From the NCBI GenBank assembly GCA_036518955.1, contig DATDMG010000010.1, positions 1 through 64,000 of the forward strand: 64,000 nucleotides of DNA. The letters are read 5' to 3'. Every line of letters begins with the position of its first letter. Position 1 is the stretch's first letter. Shown here one piece after another: positions 41,767 through 50,264 of the stretch. A program made the position numbers and the translations under genes. Below the pieces are notes generated by a model. That model ran no database searches and was not told where the DNA came from. It saw nothing but the letters and a program-made list of their open reading frames with translations. Source of the stretch: DATDMG01 sp036518955. GTDB lineage: Bacteria; Actinomycetota; Actinomycetes; Actinomycetales; Kineosporiaceae.

Positions 41767-42809
41767 CCTTCCAGTGGCCGTGGATGCTGCTCGCCCTGGT
41801 GGCGGTGCCGCTCGCTGCGCGGGCCCTGGCGCTGGTGGAGCGGCGTCGGGCGGCGCGGCGCGCCCAGTTGGCCGCGCTGGGTCTGGTCTCGCCGGACGCG
41901 CCGTCCGCTCAGGCCACGCCGTCCGCTCAGGCCACGCCGTCCGCGGCCTCGCCCGCGCGGTGGCGGCGGTGGCGGCCGAGGGTGCCGGCGGCGCTGCTGC
42001 TCCTGGGGCTGACCGTGCTGCTGGTGTCGCTGGCGCGGCCGGCGGCGACGATCGCCCAGGCCCACCGCGAGGGGACCGTCGTCCTGGCCTTCGACGTCTC
42101 CGGCAGCATGGCCGCCACGGATATCGCCCCGAACCGGCTCGACGCGGCCAAGGTGGCCGCGCGCGGCTTCGTGCGGCGGCAGCCGTCGACCGTGAAGGTC
42201 GGCGTCGTGGCCTTCGGGTCGACCGGCCTGATCACCCAGCGTCCCACCACGGACAAGGCCAGCGTGCTGGCCGCCGTCGACCGCCTGACACCGCAGGGCG
42301 CGACGGCGGTCGGCGGAGGCATCCTGACGTCGCTGAGCGCGATCTCCGGCAAGCCCATCCAGTTGCCCGACCTGTCCACCATCACCGACGACACCCAGCT
42401 TCCGGACTTCGGGTTCCACGGTGCGGCGGCGATCGTGCTGCTCACCGACGGCGAGAACACGGCCGACCCCGATCCGGTCGCGGTGGCGAACGTGGCGTCG
42501 TCCGCGGGGGTCAAGGTGTACCCGATCGGGTTGGGCAGCCCGGGTGGCACCGTGCTGCAGATCGACGGGTTCCAGGTGGCGACCAAGCTCGACGAGGCGT
42601 TGCTGCAGCAGGTCGCGAGGACCACCAGCGGGCAGTACTTCTCGGCGGCGGACGAGCGTCAGCTGGTCGAGGTCTACAACAAGATCAATCCGACCTGGAC
42701 CGTCGAGGCCAAGCGCACCGAGATCACCGGCCTGGTGGCCGCCCTCGCCGGAGTGCTGGTCATGGCCGGGGCCGGGCTGTCGTTCGCCTGGTACGGGCGG
42801 GTGATCTAG
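41763..42809 (+). CDS. VWA-domain membrane protein (BatA-like)
   Basis: 348 residues from GTG 41763. An N-terminal transmembrane helix, a basic linker containing a short P-S-A-Q-A-T repeat, a second transmembrane helix (about 75-95), then a VWA domain with intact MIDAS D-V-S-G-S-M, the Thr in R-P-T-T-D, and L-T-D-G-E-N-T. A C-terminal helix closes the protein. The topology matches BatA/BatB-type proteins that pair with MoxR and DUF58. Likely binds a divalent metal and a protein partner at the membrane. Confidence 0.9.
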   Translation: MTFQWPWMLLALVAVPLAARALALVERRRAARRAQLAALGLVSPDAPSAQATPSAQATPSAASPARWRRWRPRVPAALLLLGLTVLLVSLARPAATIAQAHREGTVVLAFDVSGSMAATDIAPNRLDAAKVAARGFVRRQPSTVKVGVVAFGSTGLITQRPTTDKASVLAAVDRLTPQGATAVGGGILTSLSAISGKPIQLPDLSTITDDTQLPDFGFHGAAAIVLLTDGENTADPDPVAVANVASSAGVKVYPIGLGSPGGTVLQIDGFQVATKLDEALLQQVARTTSGQYFSAADERQLVEVYNKINPTWTVEAKRTEITGLVAALAGVLVMAGAGLSFAWYGRVI

Positions 42810-42810
42810 C

Positions 42811-43914
42811 ATGGACTTCGCCTGGCCGCTGCTGCTGCTCTCGCTGCTGGTCCTGCCCCTGCTGGTGGCCGGGTACGTACGGCTGCTGCGCCGGCGCCGG
42901 CAGGCGGTGCCGTACGCCAGTGTCGCGGTGATCCGGGCGGCCGCACCGGCCCGGTCCGCGCGCCGCCGACACCTGCCGTTCGCAGCCCTGCTCGCCGCGC
43001 TCGCGTGTCTCAGCCTGGCCGCGGCGCGCCCGCAGGCGAAGGTGGCGGTGCCGATCTCCGGCTCGGCGGTGATCCTCGCCCTCGACGTCAGTGGGTCGAT
43101 GTGTGCCACGGACGTCGATCCGAACCGGCTCAGCGCCGCTCAGGCCGCGGTCCGGGACTTCGTCCGCACCCAGGACTCCGGCACCCGGATCGGGCTTGTC
43201 GTCTTCTCCGGGTTCGCCCAGCTCGTCGTCCCGCCGACGACCCAGCGGAAGGACCTGCTGGAGGCGATCGACTCGCTGACGACCGGGCGCGGCACCATGA
43301 TCGGCGCAGCGATCCTGAAGTCGGTGAACGCGATCGCGCAGATGGACCCGTCGGTCCAGCCGGTGGGGGAGAGCGAGCTGGACTCGTCCGGTGACCAGCA
43401 GCCTCCGAGCGCGGCACCGGCGACTCCCCCGCCTGCACCGGGCAGCGTGCCCCCCGCGCCGGAGATCGTCGTCCTGCTGACGGACGGTGCGAACACCGGT
43501 GGCGTCACGCCGCTCGACGCCGCCAAGCTGGCCGCCGCGCGCGGCGTCCGGATCTACCCGATCGGGTTCGGCACGATGAACCCGACGACGATGGTCTGCA
43601 CCGCGCAGCAGCTCGGCGGGTCCGGGCTCGACGGGCCGCGCCCGCCGGCGTTCGGCGGCTTCACCGGCGGTGGACGGCGCAACTTCCTGGTCGCGGACGA
43701 GGAGACCTTGCGACAGGTCGCCCGCACGACGGGGGGTTCCTACTTCTCCGCCCGCGACGCGGCGCAGCTCCACGGCGTGCTGGCCGACCTGCCGCGCCAC
43801 GTCGAGGTGCAGCACCGGGACGTCGAGATCAGCGTCGCGTTCGCCGCCCTGGCGGCGGTGCTCGTGCTGATCGGCGGGTGGGCCGCGGTCCGTTGGAGCG
43901 CGTTCCCGTCCTGA
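42811..43914 (+). CDS. VWA-domain membrane protein (BatB-like)
   Basis: 367 residues. Same topology as its neighbour: two N-terminal helices (about 3-22 and 53-72), VWA domain with MIDAS D-V-S-G-S-M and L-T-D-G-A-N-T, and a C-terminal helix (about 345-362). Differs by a Pro/Ala-rich insert (about 190-220) and a Gly-rich loop (G-G-F-T-G-G-G-R-R-N). Begins 1 base after the previous stop. Probably a paralogue that forms a hetero-complex with it. A terminator-like hairpin follows. Confidence 0.9.
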   Translation: MDFAWPLLLLSLLVLPLLVAGYVRLLRRRRQAVPYASVAVIRAAAPARSARRRHLPFAALLAALACLSLAAARPQAKVAVPISGSAVILALDVSGSMCATDVDPNRLSAAQAAVRDFVRTQDSGTRIGLVVFSGFAQLVVPPTTQRKDLLEAIDSLTTGRGTMIGAAILKSVNAIAQMDPSVQPVGESELDSSGDQQPPSAAPATPPPAPGSVPPAPEIVVLLTDGANTGGVTPLDAAKLAAARGVRIYPIGFGTMNPTTMVCTAQQLGGSGLDGPRPPAFGGFTGGGRRNFLVADEETLRQVARTTGGSYFSARDAAQLHGVLADLPRHVEVQHRDVEISVAFAALAAVLVLIGGWAAVRWSAFPS

Positions 43915-43953
43915 CGCCGGGAGGGCTGGACGTCGGCCGGTCCGGGCAGACCG

Positions 43954-43985
43954 GAGCCCCCGTACCCGGGTGGGTGCGGGGGCTC
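43954..43985. terminator. Hairpin after the VWA operon
   Basis: GAGCCCCCG ... CGGGGGCTC arms (9 bases, loop about 14), between the convergent VWA and PepSY-like genes; no T-run. Confidence 0.6.
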
Positions 43986-44005
43986 GGTCGCTGATCAGGC
44001 CGCGG

Positions 44006-44521
44006 TCACCAGTGCGGGCCGGAGATCGCGCTGTCGCCGCCGATCGTGCCCGTCTGGGTGGGGTTCGTGGCGGCGGGGGCCGGCGGGTGGTAGGCCGCCA
44101 TCGGCCTCGGGACGGGGATGGGGTGGACGACCGTCGTGGGCAGCCTCCTGAACGGGCCGACCTTCAGGTGGCGGTCCACGACCACGGTGCCGACACGGTG
44201 GTCGGCGAGGCGCAGCGTGACCAGCCAGGCATCCTCCCTGCGTGGTACCAGCTTCAACACCGTGGCATGCCGGTACTTCGCCAGCACGGCCTTGACCACC
44301 TTCGCCTGGCGGGCCTTGAGCAGCGCGGTTCTGGTGGTGCCGAGCCGTACGACGGGCATCTGGCGCGCGTCGTGGGCGGAGGACACGGACGACACGGTGG
44401 TGATCCGCTGGAGTGCGGTCCCTGGGGTGGCGGCGGTTCCCGTCGAGATGCCGACCGCCGCTCCCACGCCGACGACGCCCGCCACGCCGATCGCCACCAG
44501 AGCTCCGGATCGTCTGCTCAT
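44006..44521 (-). CDS. Secreted PepSY-like hypothetical protein
   Basis: 171 residues. Signal sequence (R-R-S-G-A-L-V-A-I-G-V-A-G-V-V-G-V-G-A-A-V-G-I), a spacer, then one small alpha/beta module: A-K-V-V-K-A-V-L-A-K-Y-R-H-A-T-V-L-K-L-V followed by strands W-L-V-T-L-R-L and V-G-T-V-V-V-D. This resembles a PepSY domain. The Pro/His/Thr-rich C-terminus looks disordered. ATG 44521 has no strong ribosome-binding site. PepSY-type domains can inhibit peptidases or act as sensors; assignment here is tentative. Confidence 0.55.
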   Translation of the reverse strand: MSRRSGALVAIGVAGVVGVGAAVGISTGTAATPGTALQRITTVSSVSSAHDARQMPVVRLGTTRTALLKARQAKVVKAVLAKYRHATVLKLVPRREDAWLVTLRLADHRVGTVVVDRHLKVGPFRRLPTTVVHPIPVPRPMAAYHPPAPAATNPTQTGTIGGDSAISGPHW

Positions 44522-44872
44522 CGTCACAATGTCCCGCCCATCTTGAGTGACCGACGTCACCCGAGGAGCAGGGGACGTCCGTTCGGAATCCTTCGGAGGA
44601 GGTCTACGGAAGGTCTGCGGGAGGGGTTTCTCCGGAAAGGTAACCAGTTGGCAACGGGGCTCACGGCGCTTCCCGGTTCGCGCGGCCGGGGCGAACCCTC
44701 ACCGGAACGGCGTCCCATCCGGCACCGGCTCGATCGTGGCGGTACGGAGCGCCTCCTGGAACGGTTCGCCGGCGGGGGCCTCGTCAGCGGGCCACCGGCA
44801 CCACCGGCGGGTATCAGGGGCGGGGCCGCGCGGCTCTTCCGTGCTGGCGGCGCGTGACCATGGAGGTGCCTG
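44522..44872. other. Intergenic region between divergent genes
   Basis: No gene recognised; it should carry the promoters of the PepSY-like and SNase-like genes. I see no clear operator. Confidence 0.4.
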
Positions 44873-45802
44873 ATGAGTGCCCCCCGTTACACCCTGATCC
44901 AGGGTGACTTCTACATCCTCTACCCGGACCTGCCCCGACAAGGCCCGGAGCCGGACGGCGACACCGTCACCTTCCTGCCCGATCAGGACGACCTGGTGCG
45001 GCGGTTGCGCCGCTTCAGCGGTACCTGGCCCGACCGCAAGCACCTCGGCACCTATTCGGTGCGCTTCGAGAGCATCGACGCCCTGGAGACCCACTTCGCC
45101 GGCCATCACCAGCAACTCGGCCTGGCACAGGCCGCCCGGGATCTGATGCTGCAACGGCTCGGATTCGGGCGTGTCGAGTTCGACCCCGCCCGGCCGAACA
45201 AGGTGGCCAGCGCCGAGCACCACCCCGTCCGCGGGTACCTGCTCGCGAACGGGATCGAGAGCAACGGGCGCGTGCTGGGCCTCGTCTACGCGGGCGATCC
45301 GCCGCCGGGCGAGGCCGACGGCCAGCGCGTGTTCGTGGCAGCCGACCGGCTCGACGACAGCGTGAACGCCGCGCTGGTGGCGGCCGGGCTCGCGTACGTC
45401 GAGGTCTACCACACCATGCCTCTCGCCCTGATCCGGCGGATGCGGGAGCTGGTCGGCAGTGCCCGGGCGCAGGGTGCCGGGCTGTGGCCGAAGGAGAGCG
45501 TGACCCTCACGACGGCCGTGGCGCCGCACGCGGCCGACGACCTGGACGACTTTGTGATCTTCCCGAAGCTCTACCGCCGGCTGGTGTCGTTCTTCACCGA
45601 GACCGGCCTGACCGACCTGACGACGTTCGACTCCTGGGTTCGCGCGGACCCGGTGCACCGCGACGACCGTGCCCTGCTTCTCTCGGGTGAGGTGGGCAAC
45701 CTCCATGACCTCTACGAGGTGACGGGGTGCGGCGCCGACGCCGCCGTCCAGTTGCGCGGCTTTCCCGAGGACATGATCTTCGACCCGGACCCCGCCGCCT
45801 GA
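44873..45802 (+). CDS. Protein with a staphylococcal-nuclease-like (SNase) domain
   Basis: 309 residues; GGAGG lies about 5 bases before ATG 44873. N-terminal region of about 110 residues unknown. The middle (about 115-215) resembles an SNase fold: G-Y-L-L-A-N-G-I-E-S-N-G-R-V-L-G-L-V-Y, then L-V-A-A-G-L-A-Y-V-E-V-Y and A-R-A-Q-G-A-G-L-W-P (compare A-x-x-x-G-x-G-L-W in thermonucleases). The catalytic Arg/Glu pattern is not clearly retained, so nuclease activity is doubtful. No signal peptide. Monocistronic. Confidence 0.6.
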   Translation: MSAPRYTLIQGDFYILYPDLPRQGPEPDGDTVTFLPDQDDLVRRLRRFSGTWPDRKHLGTYSVRFESIDALETHFAGHHQQLGLAQAARDLMLQRLGFGRVEFDPARPNKVASAEHHPVRGYLLANGIESNGRVLGLVYAGDPPPGEADGQRVFVAADRLDDSVNAALVAAGLAYVEVYHTMPLALIRRMRELVGSARAQGAGLWPKESVTLTTAVAPHAADDLDDFVIFPKLYRRLVSFFTETGLTDLTTFDSWVRADPVHRDDRALLLSGEVGNLHDLYEVTGCGADAAVQLRGFPEDMIFDPDPAA

Positions 45803-45906
45803 CCGCGCGGGGCCTCCGGCCCGATCACCTGATCACGGTCAGCGTGCACGACTACGGCGAGCGGGGTTGACGTTGACGCAGCGGACGATCGCGCGGTGGG
45901 AAGGAG

Positions 45907-46158
45907 GTGAACCGAGACATCGCGGCGGCGTACGGGCGGCTCGCCCAGGCGGGTGTCGCGCCGGACTCCGCAGCGGCCGATGAGGTCGTGCGGCGCCACG
46001 TCGAGTGGCTCCGCGGGCCCGTGGCCGACGTTTCCCGGGCGTACCTGCGTGGGCTCGGTGAGCTCTACGTGACGGATCCGCGGTTCGGGGCGAACTACCC
46101 GGGCTGCGCGGAGTTCGTGCGCGACGCCTTGCGGGCCTACGCCGGGTCCCACCTGTAA
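45907..46158 (+). pseudogene. TipAS-like ligand-binding domain without its MerR DNA-binding half
   Basis: 83 residues: D-I-A-A-A-Y-G-R-L-A-Q-A-G-V, R-R-H-V-E-W-L-R-G, Y-V-T-D-P-R-F-G-A-N-Y-P-G and F-V-R-D-A-L-R-A-Y-A. This helical pattern is that of the TipAS domain, which binds thiopeptide antibiotics or albicidin. In TipA and related regulators it follows a MerR helix-turn-helix; here nothing like that precedes it. A different frame just upstream reads T-I-A-R-W-E, which may be the severed end of the linker. A perfect AAGGAGGTGA overlaps the GTG. Probably a truncated gene, or a stand-alone drug-binding protein. Confidence 0.55.
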
Positions 46159-46202
46159 CGGCCAGCTCATCTGGCGGCGAGGTAGCGGTGCCGTCAGCCG
46201 AG

Positions 46203-46225
46203 CCGGGGCCGGCGACCCGGCCCGG
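46203..46225. terminator. GC hairpin between convergent genes
   Basis: CCGGGGCCGG / CCGGCCCGG arms around CGAC, immediately after the marR stop; no T-run. Could terminate both transcripts. Confidence 0.35.
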
Positions 46226-46711
46226 TCACCCGGTGCCGTGATGCCGCCTGATCACCCGGTCGAGCGCGCTGAGGCCGACCCGGAGGGCGTTGATCTCCTC
46301 GGCGCTGAGCTCACCGAGCAGCGCCCGGTGACGCTCCCGGAAGTGCGCGCCGAGGCGCGCCGCGACGTCGGCGCCGGCCAGGGTGAGCCCGAGTCGGACA
46401 TACCGCCGGTTGGCGGGGTCGCGGCGACGGTCGACCCACCCCCGGTGCTCCAGCCCGGCGACCAAGCGGCTCACGGTCGACTTCTCCAGCCCCAGCGCCT
46501 CGCCCAGCTCCAGTTGGCTGAGGCCACTGGTGGCGGAGAGCTCGCCGAGCGCGAGCACCTCGGAGAGTGAGGCCCTGATGCCGGCGTGGTCGTGCGGCTC
46601 CAGCAGGCCACCCCAGCGCACCAGGCGGCGCAGCAAGTGGCTGATGACGTCACCCGGAAACGTGTCGTGCCCGGGCTCGCCCGAGCACGGCAGCTGTTCC
46701 GCCGACCCCAT
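46226..46711 (-). CDS. MarR-family transcriptional regulator
   Basis: 161 residues from ATG 46711. Winged helix: L-S-Q-L-E-L-G-E-A-L-G-L-E-K-S-T-V-S-R-L-V is the recognition region, D-R-R-R-D-P-A-N-R-R-Y-V-R-L the wing, with long dimerisation helices at both ends. Divergent from a methyltransferase gene; two matching inverted repeats (GTTG-N7-CAAC) lie between them, one overlapping its own start. It likely represses both genes until a small ligand binds. Confidence 0.93.
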   Translation of the reverse strand: MGSAEQLPCSGEPGHDTFPGDVISHLLRRLVRWGGLLEPHDHAGIRASLSEVLALGELSATSGLSQLELGEALGLEKSTVSRLVAGLEHRGWVDRRRDPANRRYVRLGLTLAGADVAARLGAHFRERHRALLGELSAEEINALRVGLSALDRVIRRHHGTG

Positions 46712-46728
46712 GGTTGCATAGTACAACC
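46712..46728. promoter_or_regulatory. MarR operator candidate 1 (GGTTG-N7-CAACC)
   Basis: Perfect 5-base arms directly upstream of the marR ATG; its core GTTG-N7-CAAC equals that of site 2. Confidence 0.6.
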
Positions 46729-46749
46729 CTCGAGGTTAGACTCGGTACG

Positions 46750-46764
46750 GTTGTGCCATGCAAC
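46750..46764. promoter_or_regulatory. MarR operator candidate 2 (GTTG-N7-CAAC)
   Basis: Same half-sites and spacing as site 1, 19 bases before the methyltransferase ATG. Site centres are about 37 bases apart. Confidence 0.6.
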
Positions 46765-46782
46765 TGAATCACTGGAGGGTCC

Positions 46783-47466
46783 ATGTCCACGCCCGGCTCA
46801 GCGCACGGCCATCACCGCATCACCGGGCGGCTGCACGGTGGCCTGCACGGCGCGCATGCCGGCATGTGCGGGTTGGCCGGCCATGCCCGCTGGTACGCGA
46901 GCGGTCCGGGGCGGCTGGCTCGTCGGCTGTATCGGCGGATCGCCGCGGACGTCGCGGCGGCGGGGTTGCCGGACGGCGCGATCGTGCTGGACGTGGGGAC
47001 GGGACCGGGCGTGGTTCCGCGGCTCATCGCGCGGCAGAACCCGGGCCTGCAGGTCGAGGGAGTCGACCTGGCGGAAGCGATGATCGACTGCGCGCTGCGG
47101 GACGCGGCGGCGGAGGGCCTGGCGGGCGAGCGCCTGCGCTACCGGGTGGCGGACGTCGCCGCGCTGCCCCATCCCGACGCGTCGGTCGACCTCGTCGTCT
47201 CGTCGCTGAGCCTGCACCACTGGGCCGACGTCCCGGCGGGCCTGCGGGAGGTCCGACGCGTGCTCCGGCCCGGTGCGGAGGCCTGGATCTACGACGTCCG
47301 CTGGGTGCTGGGCGGGGCTCGCCGGGCCCTGGCCGCGCAGGGTATCGAGGCCCGGCTGGAGCCCTTGGCCCGCGGCCCGTTGCCGTGGCGCCGGCCGGCA
47401 GCGCTGCTCGCCGCGCTGGGTGGTCGGCTGATCGCCCAGCTCACGTTCACCGGGCCGGCGGCATGA
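46783..47466 (+). CDS. Class I SAM-dependent methyltransferase
   Basis: 227 residues from ATG 46783 (GGAGGG upstream). His-rich N-terminus (H-G-H-H ... L-H-G-G-L-H-G-A-H-A-G-M-C-G). Motif I V-L-D-V-G-T-G-P-G-V-V, acidic V-E-G-V-D-L-A-E-A-M at strand 2, V-S-S-L-S-L-H-H-W at motif post II, R-V-L-R-P-G-A-E at motif III. UbiE/Coq5-like. The His cluster may bind metal (inference). MarR control suggests modification of a toxic compound. Its last 20 bases overlap the convergent decarboxylase gene. Confidence 0.88.
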   Translation: MSTPGSAHGHHRITGRLHGGLHGAHAGMCGLAGHARWYASGPGRLARRLYRRIAADVAAAGLPDGAIVLDVGTGPGVVPRLIARQNPGLQVEGVDLAEAMIDCALRDAAAEGLAGERLRYRVADVAALPHPDASVDLVVSSLSLHHWADVPAGLREVRRVLRPGAEAWIYDVRWVLGGARRALAAQGIEARLEPLARGPLPWRRPAALLAALGGRLIAQLTFTGPAA

Positions 47467-48925
47467 GCGCCGTTCGCCGGATCTCCGGCGAGCCCTGGGT
47501 CGGGGACCGCCGGTCCACCGCCATCGCGCCGTCGCCGGCGACGGCCTCGATCGCCCGCCGGACGGCCTCGATCGCCCCCCGGACGTCGTCGCCGTCCGTG
47601 GACCAGTTGCTCACCGAGATCCGCAGCACGTCCCTGCCCTGCCAGCGGGAGCCGGACATCCAGACCGCACCCTCGGCGATCAGCCGGCCGGCGACTTCTC
47701 GGGTGCGGTCGTCGTCGCCGAAGACGGTGCAGGCCTGGGTGTAGACGACGTCGTTGAGCACCTGGACGCCGTCCAGCGCGGTGATGCCGGTGGCGAGCTC
47801 GCGCGCGTTCGCCGCGAGCCGGTCCACCAGGTCGGCCACGCCCTGCCGGCCCAGCGAGCGGAGGGCGGCCCAGACCGGGACGCCGCGGGCGCGCCGGGAC
47901 AGCTCCGGCACCTTGTCGTGCGGGTCGCCGGGCCCGGTCTCGTCGGCGACCAGGTAGCTGCTGCGCATGCTCATCGCCGAGCGCAGCGCCGCGGGGTCGG
48001 CCACGATGGCCACACCGCAGTCGTAGGGCACGTTGAGCGTCTTGTGCGCGTCCGTCGCCCAGGAGTCCGCCGCGGCCACTCCGTCGGTGAGCCCGCGCAG
48101 GCCGGGGCTCGCCGCGGCCCACAGCCCGAAGGCGCCGTCCACGTGCACCCAGGCACCGTGCCGGTGGGCCAGCGCGACTGCCTCCGAGAACGGGTCGAAA
48201 GCCCCCGAGTGCAGGTTGCCCGCCTGTAGGCACACGATGGTCGGGGTGCCCTCCGGCAGCGCGGCGAGCGCCCGGCCGAGGGCGTCCACCCGCAGGCGCC
48301 CCTGGTCGTCCGCCTCGACCGAGCCCGGTCGGCCCAGGCCCAGGTAGCGCAGCGCGAGGTCTACCGTCTCGTGCCGCTCCGCACCGACCAGGACGGCCAC
48401 CCGGGGGGCGCCGGTCAGACCGTCGCGGTCCACGTCCCAGCCGGCCCGGGCGAGGACGGCGGACCGGGCGGCGGCGAGGCAGGTGAAGTTCGCGGTGGTG
48501 GCGCCGGTGACGAAGCCGACGTCCGCCCCGCCGGGAAGGCCGAGCAGGTCGAGCAGCCAGCGGGCGGCCACCTCCTCGATCGCCGCGACGGCCGGGGTCG
48601 CGTAGCGGATGGCGGAGTTCTGGTCCCAGGCGGTGACGAGCCAGTCCGCGGCGAGGGCCGCGGGATGGGATCCGCCGATGACCCAGCCGAAGAAGCGTCC
48701 CGACGGCATGGCCATCAGCCCCGGGTCGGCTCCTGCCGCCAGGGAGTCCACCACCTCCGCGGCGTCGCAGCCGCGCTGCGGCAGGGGCCCGTCGAAGGCG
48801 GCCAACACCTCGTCGGCGGTGGCGCGCGGCCCGACCGGACGGTCGGGCAGGGACGCCAGCCACGCCCGGGTGTGGGACAGGGCCCGCTCCAGGGCCGGTA
48901 CGAAGAGCTCTTCGCGTGCGGACAT
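47447..48925 (-). CDS. PLP-dependent amino-acid decarboxylase (group II, aromatic-type)
   Basis: 492 residues from ATG 48925, which has AGGAGG five bases upstream. Fold-type I PLP enzyme: G-F-V-T-G-A-T-T-A-N-F near residue 140, A-W-V-H-V-D-G-A-F-G (Asp binds the pyridine nitrogen), and D-S-W-A-T-D-A-H-K-T-L-N-V-P with the Schiff-base Lys in the group II motif. Related to aromatic-L-amino-acid and glutamate decarboxylases; typical length 470-490. It would make an amine from an amino acid; which one is not readable from the sequence. C-terminal 40 residues beyond the family look non-conserved. Confidence 0.88.
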   Translation of the reverse strand: MSAREELFVPALERALSHTRAWLASLPDRPVGPRATADEVLAAFDGPLPQRGCDAAEVVDSLAAGADPGLMAMPSGRFFGWVIGGSHPAALAADWLVTAWDQNSAIRYATPAVAAIEEVAARWLLDLLGLPGGADVGFVTGATTANFTCLAAARSAVLARAGWDVDRDGLTGAPRVAVLVGAERHETVDLALRYLGLGRPGSVEADDQGRLRVDALGRALAALPEGTPTIVCLQAGNLHSGAFDPFSEAVALAHRHGAWVHVDGAFGLWAAASPGLRGLTDGVAAADSWATDAHKTLNVPYDCGVAIVADPAALRSAMSMRSSYLVADETGPGDPHDKVPELSRRARGVPVWAALRSLGRQGVADLVDRLAANARELATGITALDGVQVLNDVVYTQACTVFGDDDRTREVAGRLIAEGAVWMSGSRWQGRDVLRISVSNWSTDGDDVRGAIEAVRRAIEAVAGDGAMAVDRRSPTQGSPEIRRTALMPPAR

Positions 48926-49330
48926 GCCCACCTCCTGTCACGGCCCAGCTGCCCGGCCACGGATTCTGCCCTGGAGCCGCGGTCCGCACCACTTCGGCGC
49001 CGTTCGCCGGTCCGGGCAGCTCGACGCGAGGACCGCCCCGCCGCGGCCGTCGGGTCACCGGCCGGCCACGGAGCGAGAGCGGTGCGGGTCGCGGCGTCCT
49101 TCGACCGCTGACCCCGCGCCACACGTCTTGCCGATCAGCCGGCACTCAGCGCGCGTACAGCATCCGCGAACGCCACGGCAACGTCGAGAGTTCCCGGCAG
49201 TGGAGCGTCCGTTGACCTGACGCCGAGGTTCCGGCCGTGCCGGATTCCCGGCTGGGCCGTTTACACCGGCATTATCGTCCGGACCCATCACGCGGGATGG
49301 GTCCGAATGCTGCGAAGGAGTGCATGCGCC
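48926..49330. other. Intergenic region with the promoter of the cupredoxin lipoprotein
   Basis: No gene recognised. The right end holds a -10-like TATCGT (49273-49278) followed by the inverted repeat at 49280-49305. Confidence 0.4.
49280..49305. promoter_or_regulatory. Inverted repeat CGGACCCATC-N6-GATGGGTCCG at the likely transcription start
   Basis: Perfect 10-base arms, starting two bases after a -10-like TATCGT and ending before the GAAGGAG ribosome-binding site. It could be a repressor operator or a leader hairpin of the lipoprotein gene. Confidence 0.5.
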
Positions 49331-50008
49331 GTGAAGCGTCGCTTGGGCATTGTCGCCGTGGTTCTCGCGGCGGTCACCACCGTGGCCGCCTGCGGCGGTG
49401 GGGGCACACAGACGGCCACCACCGGGCAGAACAACCAGATGGCTCCGGCCGCTCCGACGTCCGGCGGCGCCGCCGCGGCCGGGCAGCCAGCCGGCGGCGC
49501 CGACGCGATGGCCAGCGGCGACGCCGGCGCGAACGGCAATGACGCCATGGCGGGCGGCGACATGAAGGCCGGTGACGGCGACATGAAGGCCGGCGACGGC
49601 GACATGAAGGGCAAGGATGCCATGGGTGGTGGCAACGAGATGATGACGGACGAGGAGAAGTTGCCGATGGGCATGACGGGCGCCAAGGCCGCCGCTGCCG
49701 GCATGGGCACGGACGGCAACCCCGTGATCTCCGTAGTCGCCACCGAAACCACCTGCAAGGCCAACAAGGCCGCGGTTCCCGCCGGGATGGTCTGGTTCAA
49801 GCTGACCAACAAGGGCATGAAGTTCAACGAGCTCTATCTCGAGGACGCCAAGGGCAAGGAGCTCATCCAGGCCGCGAACGTGAAGGCCGGCCAGGTGGGT
49901 GCCTTCAAGTGGAACGTCAAGCAGGGCAAGATGCAGCTCGCCTGCGAGCTGGAGGACAAGGGCAAGCAGATCCGCGTCCCGCTCAAGGTCACCGCTCCGA
50001 TGATGTGA
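49331..50008 (+). CDS. Cupredoxin-like (EfeO N-domain type) lipoprotein with Met/Asp/Gly-rich linker
   Basis: 225 residues from GTG 49331 (GAAGGAG 12 bases upstream). Signal peptide ends in a lipobox V-A-A-C. Then comes a 90-residue low-complexity linker with direct repeats of G-D-M-K-A-G-D and many methionines (M-K, A-M, N-E-M-M, M-G-M). A C-terminal cupredoxin-like beta-sandwich of about 100 residues follows: I-S-V-V-A-T-E-T-T-C, V-P-A-G-M-V-W-F-K-L-T-N-K-G, L-A-C-E-L-E-D-K-G-K. Such a domain is the N-terminal part of EfeO of iron-uptake systems; the EfeO peptidase-like part is absent. Met-rich linkers often bind Cu(I). A strong terminator follows. Confidence 0.8.
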   Translation: MKRRLGIVAVVLAAVTTVAACGGGGTQTATTGQNNQMAPAAPTSGGAAAAGQPAGGADAMASGDAGANGNDAMAGGDMKAGDGDMKAGDGDMKGKDAMGGGNEMMTDEEKLPMGMTGAKAAAAGMGTDGNPVISVVATETTCKANKAAVPAGMVWFKLTNKGMKFNELYLEDAKGKELIQAANVKAGQVGAFKWNVKQGKMQLACELEDKGKQIRVPLKVTAPMM

Positions 50009-50037
50009 TCTGACCGGTTCCTGCGGTTCACCGGACA

Positions 50038-50089
50038 CCTTGGCCGGTCGGTGCCAGCGGCGCGGCACTGACCGGCCAAGGTTTGTTGT
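50038..50089 (+). terminator. Rho-independent terminator of the cupredoxin lipoprotein gene
   Basis: CCTTGGCCGGTC-G-GTGCC stem pairs with GGCAC-T-GACCGGCCAAGG (about 18 pairs, loop 6-8), followed by TTTGTTGTT. The clearest intrinsic terminator in the window. Confidence 0.88.
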
Positions 50090-50264
50090 TCGGGGTGAGC
50101 CGGACCCGGCGACCGGCGACCCCTCTGGTCCCGGCGCCCCGGCCGGTTCGGCCGCGGTCCGGAAGGTGGCCCCCGGGACGAGACCGGTCCCTCCGACCAG
50201 GCCGCGTCGCCGCCCCGTCGGTGCGCCCGCGCGTGAGGTGCGAGGAGCTCCAGCAGTCACGTCG

